Below, in pieces: positions 35,270 through 43,391 of a stretch of DNA of 63,018 nucleotides. Where the stretch lies: contig JAJDVR010000219.1 of assembly GCA_022826025.1 (NCBI GenBank), positions 1-63,018 on the forward strand, read 5' to 3'. The stretch is from Gemmatimonadota bacterium. GTDB lineage: Bacteria; Gemmatimonadota; Gemmatimonadetes; Longimicrobiales; Gaopeijiaceae. The notes below the pieces were generated by a model. It made no database searches. It was not told where the DNA came from and saw nothing but the letters and a program-made list of their open reading frames with translations. Each line of letters opens with the position of its first letter. Position 1 is the stretch's first letter. The translations under genes were made by a program, and so were the position numbers.

Positions 35270-35745
35270 CGGCCACGCCTCATCGCTCGCTGAGCTTCCC
35301 GCTCCTGGGTCCTGCGCCGCAGCTTCTCCCTCTTGTCGTAGAGCTTGCGACCCCGCGCGAGGGCCAGCGTCAGCTTCGCGTACCCCCGGCGCATGTAGAG
35401 GTCAAGGGGAATCAGCGTCAGCCCCTTTTCCTCGACCCTGCCGATCAGACGCCGGATCTCGGCGCGCTTCAGGAGAAGCTTGCGTGGGCGCTCCGGGTCG
35501 GCATTCCAGTGCGTCGCCGGCTCGTACGGGCTGATGTGCAGGTTGTGGAGCCACACTTCGGTGCCCTCCAGGCGGGCAAAGGCGTCCTTGAACCCCACCT
35601 TGCCCGCGCGCACGGATTTCACTTCCGGTCCCTTGAGCACCAACCCCGCTTCGAGCGTCTCGATCACCTCGTATTCGTGCCGGGCCTTCCGGTTGCGGGA
35701 GATGAGCAGTCGGCCCGGAGGCCCCGCGTCGCTTGCCCCCACCAC
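35266..35745 (-). CDS. smpB: SsrA-binding protein SmpB
   Basis: SmpB carries tmRNA into stalled ribosomes in trans-translation. The 159-residue product has LISRNRKARHEYEVIETLEA, GLVLKGPEVKSVRAGKVGFK and LHNLHISPYE, then the RKLLLKRAEIRRLIGRVEEK and GLTLIPLDLYMRRGYAKLTL blocks. The C-terminal tail is basic (KLYDKREKLRRRTQEREAQR), as required to sit in the mRNA channel. The start is one of two adjacent GTG codons at 35745 or 35742. The tmRNA gene is not in this window. Confidence 0.95.
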   Translation of the reverse strand: MVGASDAGPPGRLLISRNRKARHEYEVIETLEAGLVLKGPEVKSVRAGKVGFKDAFARLEGTEVWLHNLHISPYEPATHWNADPERPRKLLLKRAEIRRLIGRVEEKGLTLIPLDLYMRRGYAKLTLALARGRKLYDKREKLRRRTQEREAQRAMRRGR

Positions 35746-35760
35746 GTATTGCGCGCCGAG

Positions 35761-36417
35761 CTAATAGATGAGGACCGGCGTGCCCACGTCGATCAGATAA
35801 TAGAGTTCGCGGGCTGCCTCGTTGGTCAGGCGAATGCACCCGTGGGAGATGCGCCGCCGCTCCGGGTCGGGGTCGAGCACCAGCTCGGGCCGGTGGGTGC
35901 CGTGAATCGCAATGCCGTCACCCAGATAGATCGCGGTGGTGCCCAGCGCCCCCGGGATCGAACGGGACGGATGCCGGCGCGGGGGAACCGGGACTCCCCT
36001 CTCGACGAAGTGCCAGTCGGGAGCGATCCAGACCGGGTTCTTTTCCTTGTACCGGACCCTCATGATCCCGCGGGGCGTGGAGAAGTGCCACTTCTGGCCG
36101 GCTGCGTTCAGGTTGAACCCGGTCCCGGTGCCGACGGGCGCCGACCAGATGGCGCGCTCGCCCTCCATGACGAAGAGCCGATTCTCGACGAGGTGGACCA
36201 CGACGTAGCGCTCATGGGAGGGAAGGAACGACGTTCCCACGGCCACCTCGCGCGCCAGCATCCTCGAGCGGTCCGTAACCAGCGGGTCGCCGTCGAGTCC
36301 CTGGCCCCGTATCGTCGCGGGGGCGAGAATCCCGACCAGCAGCACCGCGCCTCGCAGCCACGCCGCCGCGGCGCCCTCAGTCCACAGGTGGCGCCAGCTC
36401 GTCCCCGGCATCGTCAT
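35761..36417 (-). CDS. L,D-transpeptidase (YkuD domain)
   Basis: Enzymes of this family cross-link peptidoglycan stems (3-3 links) or attach proteins to the wall, in the periplasm. The catalytic motif is clear: IHGTHRPEL then RRISHGCIRLTNEAARELYY, with the histidine and cysteine of HxGT...SHGCIR. From the ATG at 36417 the product is 218 residues with a hydrophobic signal segment (AAWLRGAVLLVGILAPATIR). An ATG two codons later (36411) is as good. The frame is open to 36558, but that part is inside the previous gene and highly basic. Overlaps the ytxH-like gene by about 40 bases. Confidence 0.9.
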   Translation of the reverse strand: MTMPGTSWRHLWTEGAAAAWLRGAVLLVGILAPATIRGQGLDGDPLVTDRSRMLAREVAVGTSFLPSHERYVVVHLVENRLFVMEGERAIWSAPVGTGTGFNLNAAGQKWHFSTPRGIMRVRYKEKNPVWIAPDWHFVERGVPVPPRRHPSRSIPGALGTTAIYLGDGIAIHGTHRPELVLDPDPERRRISHGCIRLTNEAARELYYLIDVGTPVLIY

Positions 36418-36838
36418 CGTGTTTCCCGTTGTCCTGCGCCCCGGCGTCGTGGACGACCTGCCGCGCGGCATCACTCGCAGCCCGATAGGCAGCCTTGGAG
36501 GTTTCGATTCTCTCCTGAAGCTCTGCGCGCGCGTCCTGCGCCGCCTGGCGACCCGCATCCACCGCTCCCTTCACCGACTCGATCTGTTCCCGGACTTGCT
36601 CGCCGGCTCGTCCCAGCCTCTCCTCGAGACCCTCCTGGGCCGCACGCACCCGCTCCTGGGCGACATCCCGGAACTCACGCGCCCGGGCCTTCAACTGCTC
36701 CTGGGTCTCCTTGCCGGAGCGAGGCGCGAAAAGCAGCGCGAGTCCGGCACCGACAACGGCGCCGAGCAGAAAGGCCCCCGTGCTCGAACCCCCTTCGCGC
36801 TCGATTACGACGAGCGGCCCGTCTTCTCCCTGAGCCAT
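36377..36838 (-). CDS. YtxH-like membrane-anchored protein
   Basis: A 153-residue protein with the YtxH pattern: a single N-terminal hydrophobic segment (GAFLLGAVVGAGLALLFAPR) followed immediately by SGKETQEQLKARAREF and a long charged helix likely to be a coiled coil or amphipathic. The C-terminus is acidic (DDDAGDELAPPVD). Proteins of this family are usually linked to stress, and their molecular role is not settled. The ATG at 36838 (MAQGEDGPLVV) is preferred. The open frame extends 22 residues further upstream. It precedes the L,D-transpeptidase and smpB on the same strand. Confidence 0.8.
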   Translation of the reverse strand: MAQGEDGPLVVIEREGGSSTGAFLLGAVVGAGLALLFAPRSGKETQEQLKARAREFRDVAQERVRAAQEGLEERLGRAGEQVREQIESVKGAVDAGRQAAQDARAELQERIETSKAAYRAASDAARQVVHDAGAQDNGKHDDDAGDELAPPVD

Positions 36839-36970
36839 CCCGCTCCTCCCATGAAATGCGCGGCAGCCGCCGCAGGCGACCGCGGCCGTTCCATCCTGAT
36901 ACAAACTAGGGTTTCCCGGGGGGGATGCCTACCCTGCGAACCGGCGTCCCTTCGCGATCCCCTCGTCCTC

Positions 36971-38362
36971 CTACACCTGCCAGGGGTGATTGGCCTCCTC
37001 CATGCGGGGAGGATGGTAGCCCGAACGGCCCAGCAACCCGTGCACATACCGTTTGCCCAACTCCACGCCCGGCTGGGTGAGGGGGTCCACGCCGTAGAGG
37101 AATCCGGCGTACACGGTCGCGGCCTGGAAGAGCAGGATGAGTTCGCCCAGCGCCTCGGCGTCGAGCCTGGCCAGCCGCACGGTCAGGTTGGGCCTCCTGG
37201 CCGTTCGAAGTGCGGCTGCGGTCGCGGCGTGCTCGACGGTGATCAGATGATTGAGCGTGTGACCCTCGGGGAACTCGAAGGCGGGCAACGAAGCGGGCGC
37301 ATTGCCGATCGGGACCGGATCGTCGGCCGCGTCGACGGTGACGAAGCACACCACCTTGTCCGCGGGCCCCTCCATGAAGAGCTGCAGCAGCGAGTGCTGG
37401 TCGGTTGCCCCGGCTGCCGGGAGCGGGGTGGGGCCGGTCGCCGCGGGGCGGCCGTCGAGCCCCGCGGCCTTGCCGAGCGACTCGCCCCACAGCTGCTGCA
37501 CCCAGAGAGCGAAGGAGCGGAGGCGGTCGCAGTAGGGCATGAACACGTGCACGCGCTGTCCGCACTCGACATCGGCGCGGTACAGGAGGGTCGCCACCAT
37601 GCCCGCGGGATTCAGGGTCAGCTCGTCCGCCCGGCAACGTCTCTCCATGCGCGCGGCACCCCGAAGTAGGGCCGTCACGTCAAGCCCGGCCGCCGCAGCC
37701 GGGAACAGGCCGACGGCCGACAGAACCGAGAAACGCCCCCCCACGTTGCCCGGCACCGGCAGGGTGGGAATGCCGGCCGCCTCGGCCAGGGCGCGGAGCG
37801 GTCCTCGTTCGGGATCCGTGGTGAAGAGGAAATGCTCCCGCGCCTGATCCGGGCCGACTTCGCCAGCGAGACGCTCGGCGACTACCAGATACTGGGCCAG
37901 CGTCTCGGTCGTCGAGCCCGACTTGCTGACCACGTTGAAGAACGTGCTGCGCATGTCGAGGCCATCCAGCAAGGTGCCGATCGAGTGCGGATCGATGTTG
38001 TCCGCCACGTGGAGGCGGGGGTGGGCGTCGGCGGGGGCGCCCACGCCACGGGCGCGGTCCCCGACGCCGAGCGCGTCCCGCAGTGTGCGGGTCCCCAGCG
38101 CCGACCCGCCGATCCCGAGAACCACGAAGTCGTCGAAGCGCCCCCGCAGCCTGGCGGCTGCGCGACGGATGCGGGCCGTGGCCTCCGCGGCCCGCGGCAG
38201 ATCGAGGAAGCCCATGCTCCCGTCCCGTCGCGCCCGTTCGACATCCTCGTGCGCCACGCGGAAGCGTGAACCCAGGTCGCCGGTGAGCCGTTGCGGATCG
38301 ACGCCCGCCTCCCCTTCGTCGATGGCGAGGAGGTTCCGGTAGTCGACGGTGATGGCGCTCAT
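36971..38362 (-). CDS. pgi: Glucose-6-phosphate isomerase
   Basis: Pgi interconverts glucose-6-phosphate and fructose-6-phosphate in the cytosol. The 463-residue product is of the short bacterial type (about 450 residues, as in Bacillus). Signatures are VVLGIGGSALGTRTLRDALG, NVVSKSGSTTETLAQYLVVA, GNVGGRFSVLSAVGLFPAAA and GATDQHSLLQLFMEGP, covering the phosphate-binding loop and the conserved glutamine and histidine. Its ATG overlaps the stop of the metallo-hydrolase gene by four bases. Together with pyk this forms a small glycolysis operon. Confidence 0.95.
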   Translation of the reverse strand: MSAITVDYRNLLAIDEGEAGVDPQRLTGDLGSRFRVAHEDVERARRDGSMGFLDLPRAAEATARIRRAAARLRGRFDDFVVLGIGGSALGTRTLRDALGVGDRARGVGAPADAHPRLHVADNIDPHSIGTLLDGLDMRSTFFNVVSKSGSTTETLAQYLVVAERLAGEVGPDQAREHFLFTTDPERGPLRALAEAAGIPTLPVPGNVGGRFSVLSAVGLFPAAAAGLDVTALLRGAARMERRCRADELTLNPAGMVATLLYRADVECGQRVHVFMPYCDRLRSFALWVQQLWGESLGKAAGLDGRPAATGPTPLPAAGATDQHSLLQLFMEGPADKVVCFVTVDAADDPVPIGNAPASLPAFEFPEGHTLNHLITVEHAATAAALRTARRPNLTVRLARLDAEALGELILLFQAATVYAGFLYGVDPLTQPGVELGKRYVHGLLGRSGYHPPRMEEANHPWQV

Positions 38363-39192
38363 CCGCCGTCCGCCGCCGACGGAGACTGCCGGGGTCCCGT
38401 GCACGCGTCTTCCACCTTCAGGGTAAGGCCGTCGAAGGCGGGCCGGATGTCTTCCGGGAGACGCCGGCACAGATCGGCGTGCCGCACCCGGTGGGTGAGA
38501 TGGGTGAGATAGGTCCTCCGGGCACCGACCGCCCGCGCCGCGGCGACGGCTTCCTCGATGTTGAAATGGGTCGGGTGGGGATCCCCGTACCAAAGCGCGT
38601 TGAGCACCAGCACATCCGCGCCCCTGAGGCCTTCCAGCGTCGACCGCGGAAGTCGTTTGGCATCGGTGACATACCCCAGGCCCCCGACGCGGAAGCCATA
38701 GGAGCGGATCCCGCCGTGGGGCACTCCGAGCGGCAGAAACACTTGGTCGACGATCTTCACCGGCTCTCCCTCCCGGAAGTTGAAGACATCGAGTTCCGGG
38801 AGGAAGATCCCATCCGAAGCCCGGGGTCGCGCCTCGAAGATGTACGGAAAACGGCGCCGCAGCTCGCGGGCGACCGACCGGTGCATCCACGCGCTGATCC
38901 TTTCACCGTGGAGCGCCGTGAACACGCGCAGGTCGTCGATGCCGTGGATGTGATCGGCGTGCGCGTGGGTGAACCACACCGCGTCCAGCGAGGAGACACC
39001 CTCGCCGAGCAGCTGGAGTCTGAGTTCCGGTGGCGTGTCGACGAGGAGGCGGCGGTTCCCGAAGCGAAGGAGGGCGCCGTGCCGCGTGCGCCTGTCGCGG
39101 GGATCGCTCGAGGTACAGGTGTCGCACCGACATCCGATGACCGGCACGCCGTAGGAGGTGCCGGTGCCCAGGAAGGTCAGCGAGAACGACAT
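38359..39192 (-). CDS. MBL-fold metallo-hydrolase, PhnP-like
   Basis: A 277-residue metallo-beta-lactamase-fold hydrolase. The start reads SLTFLGTGTSYGVPVIGCRC, followed by a cysteine-rich segment CDTCTSSDPRDRRTRH, and the metal site FTHAHADHIHGIDDLR. Later conserved residues are in GYVTDAK and YLTHLTH. This pattern fits the group containing PhnP, a phosphoribosyl cyclic phosphodiesterase, often annotated only as MBL-fold hydrolase. Its true substrate cannot be told. It lies between pyk (8-base gap) and pgi (4-base overlap), where no phosphonate genes occur, so a general phosphodiesterase or repair role is more likely than phosphonate use. Confidence 0.9.
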   Translation of the reverse strand: MSFSLTFLGTGTSYGVPVIGCRCDTCTSSDPRDRRTRHGALLRFGNRRLLVDTPPELRLQLLGEGVSSLDAVWFTHAHADHIHGIDDLRVFTALHGERISAWMHRSVARELRRRFPYIFEARPRASDGIFLPELDVFNFREGEPVKIVDQVFLPLGVPHGGIRSYGFRVGGLGYVTDAKRLPRSTLEGLRGADVLVLNALWYGDPHPTHFNIEEAVAAARAVGARRTYLTHLTHRVRHADLCRRLPEDIRPAFDGLTLKVEDACTGPRQSPSAADGG

Positions 39193-39200
39193 TGGGGCTT

Positions 39201-40619
39201 CTAGAGCTGCTCCACGCGCATGGTGTTGGTCGACCCCCTCTCATGGAAGGGATATCCCGCGGTCACCACGACCGAGTCTCCCGGCCTGCCGACTCCCGCG
39301 CGCACGACCGCCTCCTTGCCGTAGGCCGAGAGCGCCGAGTAGTTGACCGGCACGCCGGTTGCGAGCGTCGGCCACACGCCCCAGACGGGCGCGAGCTGGC
39401 GGAAGGTGCGCGCCTCGGTGCACACGGCGAAGATCGGCACCGGCGGCCGGTAGGACGACACCAGACGCGCGGAGAAGCCGCTGCTGGTGATGACCAGCAC
39501 GGCGGGCGAACCCAGCTGGCGAGCTGCGTCCACCGTACACGACGCAACCGCGTGTTCGCGGCGGGTCGCGCCCCCGCGCTGCCAGTTGTCGGGACGCGGG
39601 AGGTAGCGGGGACCCTGGGCCAGCACGCCGGAACCCTCGATCTCGCGGATGATTCGCACCATCGCCTGCGCTGCGTGCAGCGGGTACTCTCCAACCGCGG
39701 TTTCGCCGGAGAGCATCACGGCGTCGGTGCCGTCCAGGACCGCGTTGGCGACGTCGGAGGCTTCGGCTCGCGTCGGGCGCGGGCTCTGGATCATCGAATC
39801 GAGCATCTGGGTCGCAATGATGACGGGGCGGCCCGAGTAGTTGGCCAACTGGACGATGCGCTTCTGGGCCAGCGGCACCTGCTCGAAGGGAACCTCGACC
39901 CCGAGGTCGCCGCGCGCGACCATGACCGCGTCGGTCGCCTTCACGATCTCCTCGATCGACGCCAGAGCACGTACCAGTTCGACCTTCGCCACCACAAGCG
40001 CGCGGCCCGCGACTCTCTCCTTCAACTCCTCGATGTCCGCACTTCGCCGGACGAACGACAGGCCCACGTATTCGACGCCGGCCTCCAGGGCGAAGTCGAG
40101 GTCGTCCAGATCCCGCTCGGTGAGCGAGGGAGTGCTGAGGTTGGCGCCGGGCACGTTCATGCCCTTGAAGCTCTTCAGCCGGCCACCGCACTCCACCACG
40201 AAGCGGGCCTTTCCCCCGTCCTTGCCCACGCACCGCATTTCGATGAGCCCATCGTCAAGGAGAACCCGGTCCCCGATGACCACGTCGTCGGCAAGGTGCC
40301 GGTAGGTCGTCGGGATCTCCCCGGCGAGGACGGTTTCCTGGGGGGCGATCACCACCTCCTGGCCCTCTGCCAGGAAGAGGGGATCGTCCAGTTTGCCGAC
40401 GCGGATCTTGGGTCCGCCCAGGTCCACGAGAATCGAAACCGGTGTACCCGCCGCCTCGGCCGCGCGCCGGATCAGAGCTACCGCCTCCAGGTGATCCTCG
40501 CGCAAGCCATGGGACATGTTCAGGCGCGCCATCGTCATGCCCGAGTCGACCAGTTGGCGGACCATCCCGGGCGAAAACGTCGCCGGGCCCAGTGTGCACA
40601 CCAGCTTGGTTCTCAGCAT
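39201..40619 (-). CDS. pyk: Pyruvate kinase
   Basis: Pyruvate kinase makes ATP and pyruvate from phosphoenolpyruvate at the end of glycolysis. The 472-residue product starts LRTKLVCTLGPATFSPGMVR and has ARLNMSHG, the ADP/Mg site MVARGDLGVEVPFEQVPLAQ and ATQMLDSMIQSPRPTRAEAS, with VANAVLDGTDAVMLSGETAV. The C-terminal allosteric domain is present (VLVITSSGFSARLVSSYRPP). It is the first gene of the pyk-MBL-pgi set, with a good ribosome-binding region (GGGGGGAGTGGGAAACCG) before the ATG. Confidence 0.97.
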   Translation of the reverse strand: MLRTKLVCTLGPATFSPGMVRQLVDSGMTMARLNMSHGLREDHLEAVALIRRAAEAAGTPVSILVDLGGPKIRVGKLDDPLFLAEGQEVVIAPQETVLAGEIPTTYRHLADDVVIGDRVLLDDGLIEMRCVGKDGGKARFVVECGGRLKSFKGMNVPGANLSTPSLTERDLDDLDFALEAGVEYVGLSFVRRSADIEELKERVAGRALVVAKVELVRALASIEEIVKATDAVMVARGDLGVEVPFEQVPLAQKRIVQLANYSGRPVIIATQMLDSMIQSPRPTRAEASDVANAVLDGTDAVMLSGETAVGEYPLHAAQAMVRIIREIEGSGVLAQGPRYLPRPDNWQRGGATRREHAVASCTVDAARQLGSPAVLVITSSGFSARLVSSYRPPVPIFAVCTEARTFRQLAPVWGVWPTLATGVPVNYSALSAYGKEAVVRAGVGRPGDSVVVTAGYPFHERGSTNTMRVEQL

Positions 40620-40803
40620 CGGTTTCCCACTCCCCCCGTTGGCGCGTGACCCGGCCCTGCAGCCGTGTTCGATGTTATGAGCGTCGTTATTCTAGTCTGG
40701 TTCGGCCGAAATCACAGTGACCCCTCCCCTGTCCGCGCGCGCCACCGGGCCTCACGAGCCGGACGCTCGCGCAGGACCGGACGATTGACCACCTTTCGCG
40801 CCC
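40620..40803. promoter_or_regulatory. Divergent intergenic region between pyk and rnd
   Basis: These 184 bases hold no gene and must start both pyk (minus) and rnd (plus). A TAGAAT box on the minus strand (40689-40694), five of six matches to a -10 element, lies about 70 bases before pyk, but no good -35 is seen 17 bases before it. The plus strand has an overlapping TATTCT. The two -10-like boxes overlap, so the two genes might compete for polymerase. No ribosome-binding site is visible before the rnd ATG. Confidence 0.35.
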
Positions 40804-41940
40804 ATGAACGTACACCTCATCGCCGATGCGCACGCAGCGCGCTCCGTGGCGGAGGAACTGGCTTCCCGCTCGCCGCTTGCCCTCGACTGCGAGGCGGCCG
40901 GCTATCACCGCTATTCCGACCGGCTCTGCCTTGTGCAGCTCTCCGCGCCGGGGGATACGTGGCTCATCGATACCCTCGCCTTCGATGCCGGCGGGATGCT
41001 GCGGTCGCCGCTGGAAGATCCGGGTCGCGAGATCATCATGCATGGAGCCAGCTACGATCTGCGCCTGCTGTCCAGGGATCTGCGCATCCGGGTGCGGGGC
41101 GTCTTCGACACGCAGGTAGCGGCCGCGCTGCTCGGGGAAGCCGCGCTGGGACTGTCCGCGCTGCTCGAACGCCTCCTTGGCGTGCACTTGCCCAAGAAAT
41201 ACCAGCGGGCTGACTGGGCGAAGCGGCCGCTTCCCCCGGAAATGCTCGAGTACGCCGCGGCCGACACGCGCTACCTGGCGGCCCTGGCAGACATCCTGCG
41301 AGCCCGGCTGGAGGAAAAGGAGCGCCTCGCGTGGGCAAGCGAGGAGTTCCGCCGGCTCGAGCGAACTGCCTCCAAGAGAGGGGATCCCGACCCCGATCCG
41401 GCGACCGCCCTGAAGAACGCGCGCCATCTGGCCCCGCGTGCGCTGCAGCGGCTGCGCGCGCTGTGGACCTGGAGGGACGAGATTGCCCGCCGCAAGGACA
41501 GGGCGCCCTTCCGGGTGGCCGGGGACGACGTCCTGCTGAAGCTGGCCGAGACCCCACCCCGCTCGATCAGGGAACTTGGTCGGCGGCCCGGTCTGTCGCC
41601 TGTCCTGGCCCGCACCGACGGCGGGAGATTCTTCGAGCATCTGGATCGGGCGGACTCCATCCCGGAGGCGCGCATCGCTCCGCGACGCAGACGCCGCGAG
41701 GGATCGTTTCCGCGGCTCTCGCCGGAAACCGAAGAACGCGCCCGAGAGCTGCGTGCCGCCCGTGTCCGAAGGGCCCGCGAACTCGGACTGGACCCGGGTC
41801 TCCTGCTTCCCAACAAGACCATCATGGAGATCGTACGCGCCAATCCGGGCTCACCCGAGGAACTCGCCCGGGTGCCCCAGATGCGCGCCTGGCAAGTCAA
41901 CGTGCTCGGACAGCTGACCCTCGATATTCTGCGCGCCTGA
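40804..41940 (+). CDS. rnd: Ribonuclease D
   Basis: RNase D is a 3'-5' exonuclease that trims tRNA and other small RNA ends. The 378-residue product has the DEDDy exonuclease motifs: LALDCEAAGY (Asp and Glu), HGASYDLRLL (Asp) and EYAAADTRYLAAL (Tyr and Asp). One or two HRDC domains follow (RALQRLRALWTWRDEIARRK; a second near LGLDPGLLLPNKTIMEIVRA). The C-terminus between them is rich in arginine. The gene stands alone on the plus strand. A short GGCG-AAAAA-CGCC stem lies 24 bases after the stop, too weak to call a terminator. Confidence 0.94.
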   Translation: MNVHLIADAHAARSVAEELASRSPLALDCEAAGYHRYSDRLCLVQLSAPGDTWLIDTLAFDAGGMLRSPLEDPGREIIMHGASYDLRLLSRDLRIRVRGVFDTQVAAALLGEAALGLSALLERLLGVHLPKKYQRADWAKRPLPPEMLEYAAADTRYLAALADILRARLEEKERLAWASEEFRRLERTASKRGDPDPDPATALKNARHLAPRALQRLRALWTWRDEIARRKDRAPFRVAGDDVLLKLAETPPRSIRELGRRPGLSPVLARTDGGRFFEHLDRADSIPEARIAPRRRRREGSFPRLSPETEERARELRAARVRRARELGLDPGLLLPNKTIMEIVRANPGSPEELARVPQMRAWQVNVLGQLTLDILRA

Positions 41941-42073
41941 GCAGCCGGTTTGTGGGACCGCACTGGCGAAAAACGCCTGATTTCGGCTATACTGATTGCT
42001 CACAATCGCAAGCTTCGGGGCTTCCGGAGGCGCAGGTGCTTCCCAACGGTTGCTTCGTTCTACCGGGGATGTG

Positions 42074-42445
42074 ATGACGTCGGAATTGCTCGAAAGAGAC
42101 GATCTTTCCGTCTACGTGGTTGCCGGAGTACCCAAGAGCTTCAAGAAGAAACTCGCCAAGTACCTGAGCGAGGAATCGTCCGGCGAGGGCAACCTCATGC
42201 TCCTCGACGAGAACATGACGGAATGGCTCCTGGCCCGTCTCAAGGGAAAGAGGCGTCGCAGTCACGAGCAGACCCCCGCATCGTCGGCTCTATGGCGCTG
42301 TTACCGGTCTCTCAGCGCAGCCAGATATCACCTGAGTGACCAGCCCCTGGAAGGTCGCATCCGGGAGATCCGGAGCGAGATCGAGCGGCTCTGGCGAATC
42401 ACCAGCCCGATTCACGACACGGACGAGGAAGAGGGCTCCTCCTGA
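42074..42445 (+). CDS. Small protein of unknown function
   Basis: A 123-residue protein I do not recognise. The ATG at 42074 has a GGGG ribosome-binding site five bases before it. An ATG at 41996 in the same frame is possible but adds a poorly conserved-looking stretch. The sequence has a folded-looking first half (DDLSVYVVAGVPKSFKKKLA, then NLMLLDENMTEWLLARLKGK), a basic middle and a helix-rich end (LEGRIREIRSEIERLWRITS) with an acidic tail. No signal peptide, membrane segment or metal motif is seen. A TATACT box lies at 41988-41993, without a matching -35. It converges with the dksA-like gene. Confidence 0.6.
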   Translation: MTSELLERDDLSVYVVAGVPKSFKKKLAKYLSEESSGEGNLMLLDENMTEWLLARLKGKRRRSHEQTPASSALWRCYRSLSAARYHLSDQPLEGRIREIRSEIERLWRITSPIHDTDEEEGSS

Positions 42446-42472
42446 GGGCGGGCGGCCGGGATTCGGCGTTCG

Positions 42473-42862
42473 CTATTCGCCCCGCGCCTCCAGTTCGCGC
42501 TTGTACTCGATGCAGTACCGGGCGTGCGGCAATGCGTCCAGACGCCGGAAGTTGATCGGCTTGCCTGTGGCCTGACAGCGACCGAAGTTCTCGGGATCCG
42601 AGTAAAGTCGGCGAAGCGCGTCTTCGATCCGGTAGAGATAGCGGCCTTCCTTGGTTGCGAAGAGCGCGGCCTTTTCGCGCTCCATCGCCTCGGTGCCCTG
42701 GTCGGCCATGTGGTCGGTGTAGGCGGCCAGGTTGGAGTCACCCGACTGCCTGTCTTCCTTCGCCATCCGGTCGAAGAGGCCCAGGGATCTGAGCGAGCGA
42801 GCACGCTCCTCCAGGAGGCGGCTCTCGATGTGGGCCAGTTGCTCCTTGGTGAGAATCGCCAC
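42473..42862 (-). CDS. DksA/TraR-family protein with a half-lost zinc finger
   Basis: A 129-residue protein of the DksA/TraR class, which bind in the RNA polymerase secondary channel and alter promoter response, often with ppGpp. It has a helical N-terminus, the middle motif AAYTDHMADQGTEAMEREKA (compare DNHPAD in the YocK/TraR group) and the finger GRCQATGKPINFRRLDALPH then ARYCIEYK. A normal finger has four cysteines (CxxC-x17-CxxC). Here Cys96 and Cys117 remain while the second and fourth are Thr99 and Tyr120, so ordinary zinc binding is unlikely. The start is a GTG at 42862. The long open frame upstream is unrelated. Confidence 0.85.
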   Translation of the reverse strand: MAILTKEQLAHIESRLLEERARSLRSLGLFDRMAKEDRQSGDSNLAAYTDHMADQGTEAMEREKAALFATKEGRYLYRIEDALRRLYSDPENFGRCQATGKPINFRRLDALPHARYCIEYKRELEARGE

Positions 42863-42943
42863 GGTCTGTACCTTGGTAGACGGTTGTGCGGCTGTCGCTA
42901 CCGGCCTGCCGAACCGGAGCGCCTTTCGCCCGCGCGCGAGAAA

Positions 42944-42970
42944 ATTACAATAATCCGACGGGGTTTCCAA
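42944..42970 (-). promoter_or_regulatory. Candidate promoter for the dksA-like gene
   Basis: On the minus strand TTGGAA (42965-42970) and TGTAAT (42944-42949) are 15 bases apart. The -10 box matches five of six and the -35 box four of six consensus bases, but the spacing is short. It lies in an A/T-rich patch, unusual in this GC-rich DNA, about 80 bases before the gene. Confidence 0.4.
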
Positions 42971-43066
42971 CGTGCCGGGCGTTCCTGATCCGGACGCTGC
43001 CGTCGGTCGGCGCGTCTGCCTCACACAGGAGCCCCCAAGCTCTCCGTCCTCCAAACGACGAGTTCT

Positions 43067-43345
43067 GTGGACAAGATCGCATGTAAGCGTTGCAGCAAGG
43101 AGTCGGCCGCGCTGGAGAAAGCCCCCTTCCGCACGGAACTGGGCGAACGCCTGCTCCGACGGATCTGCCGGCTTTGCTGGTCCGACTGGTTGCAGCACCA
43201 GACGCTGCTGATCAACCACTACGGGCTGGACCCACGCGAAGCCAGCTCGAAGAAATTCCTCTACGAGCAGATCGAGGAGGTGCTGCTCGGCGACGGCGAG
43301 GCCGAGCAGGTGGACACTTCCCGGAAGGGCGAAATCGGCTGGTGA
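43067..43345 (+). CDS. YggX-like Fe(2+)-trafficking protein with two CxxC pairs
   Basis: A 92-residue protein matching the YggX family, linked in enterobacteria to iron handling and protection of iron-sulfur enzymes. Shared blocks are TELGERLLRRI (compare GELGKRIYNEI) and WSDWLQHQTLLINHYGLDP (compare WAQWQHKQTMLINEKKLN), then the LYEQIEEVLLG end. Unlike E. coli YggX, which has one cysteine, this protein has four in two pairs, CKRC (6-9) and CRLC (34-37), able to hold a metal. The start is a GTG at 43067. It diverges from the dksA-like gene across 204 bases. Confidence 0.85.
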   Translation: MDKIACKRCSKESAALEKAPFRTELGERLLRRICRLCWSDWLQHQTLLINHYGLDPREASSKKFLYEQIEEVLLGDGEAEQVDTSRKGEIGW

Positions 43346-43391
43346 GGGGGCGGGGGCGGTGCGCCGCGCCCGACGCGGAGCCCGATGCGGT

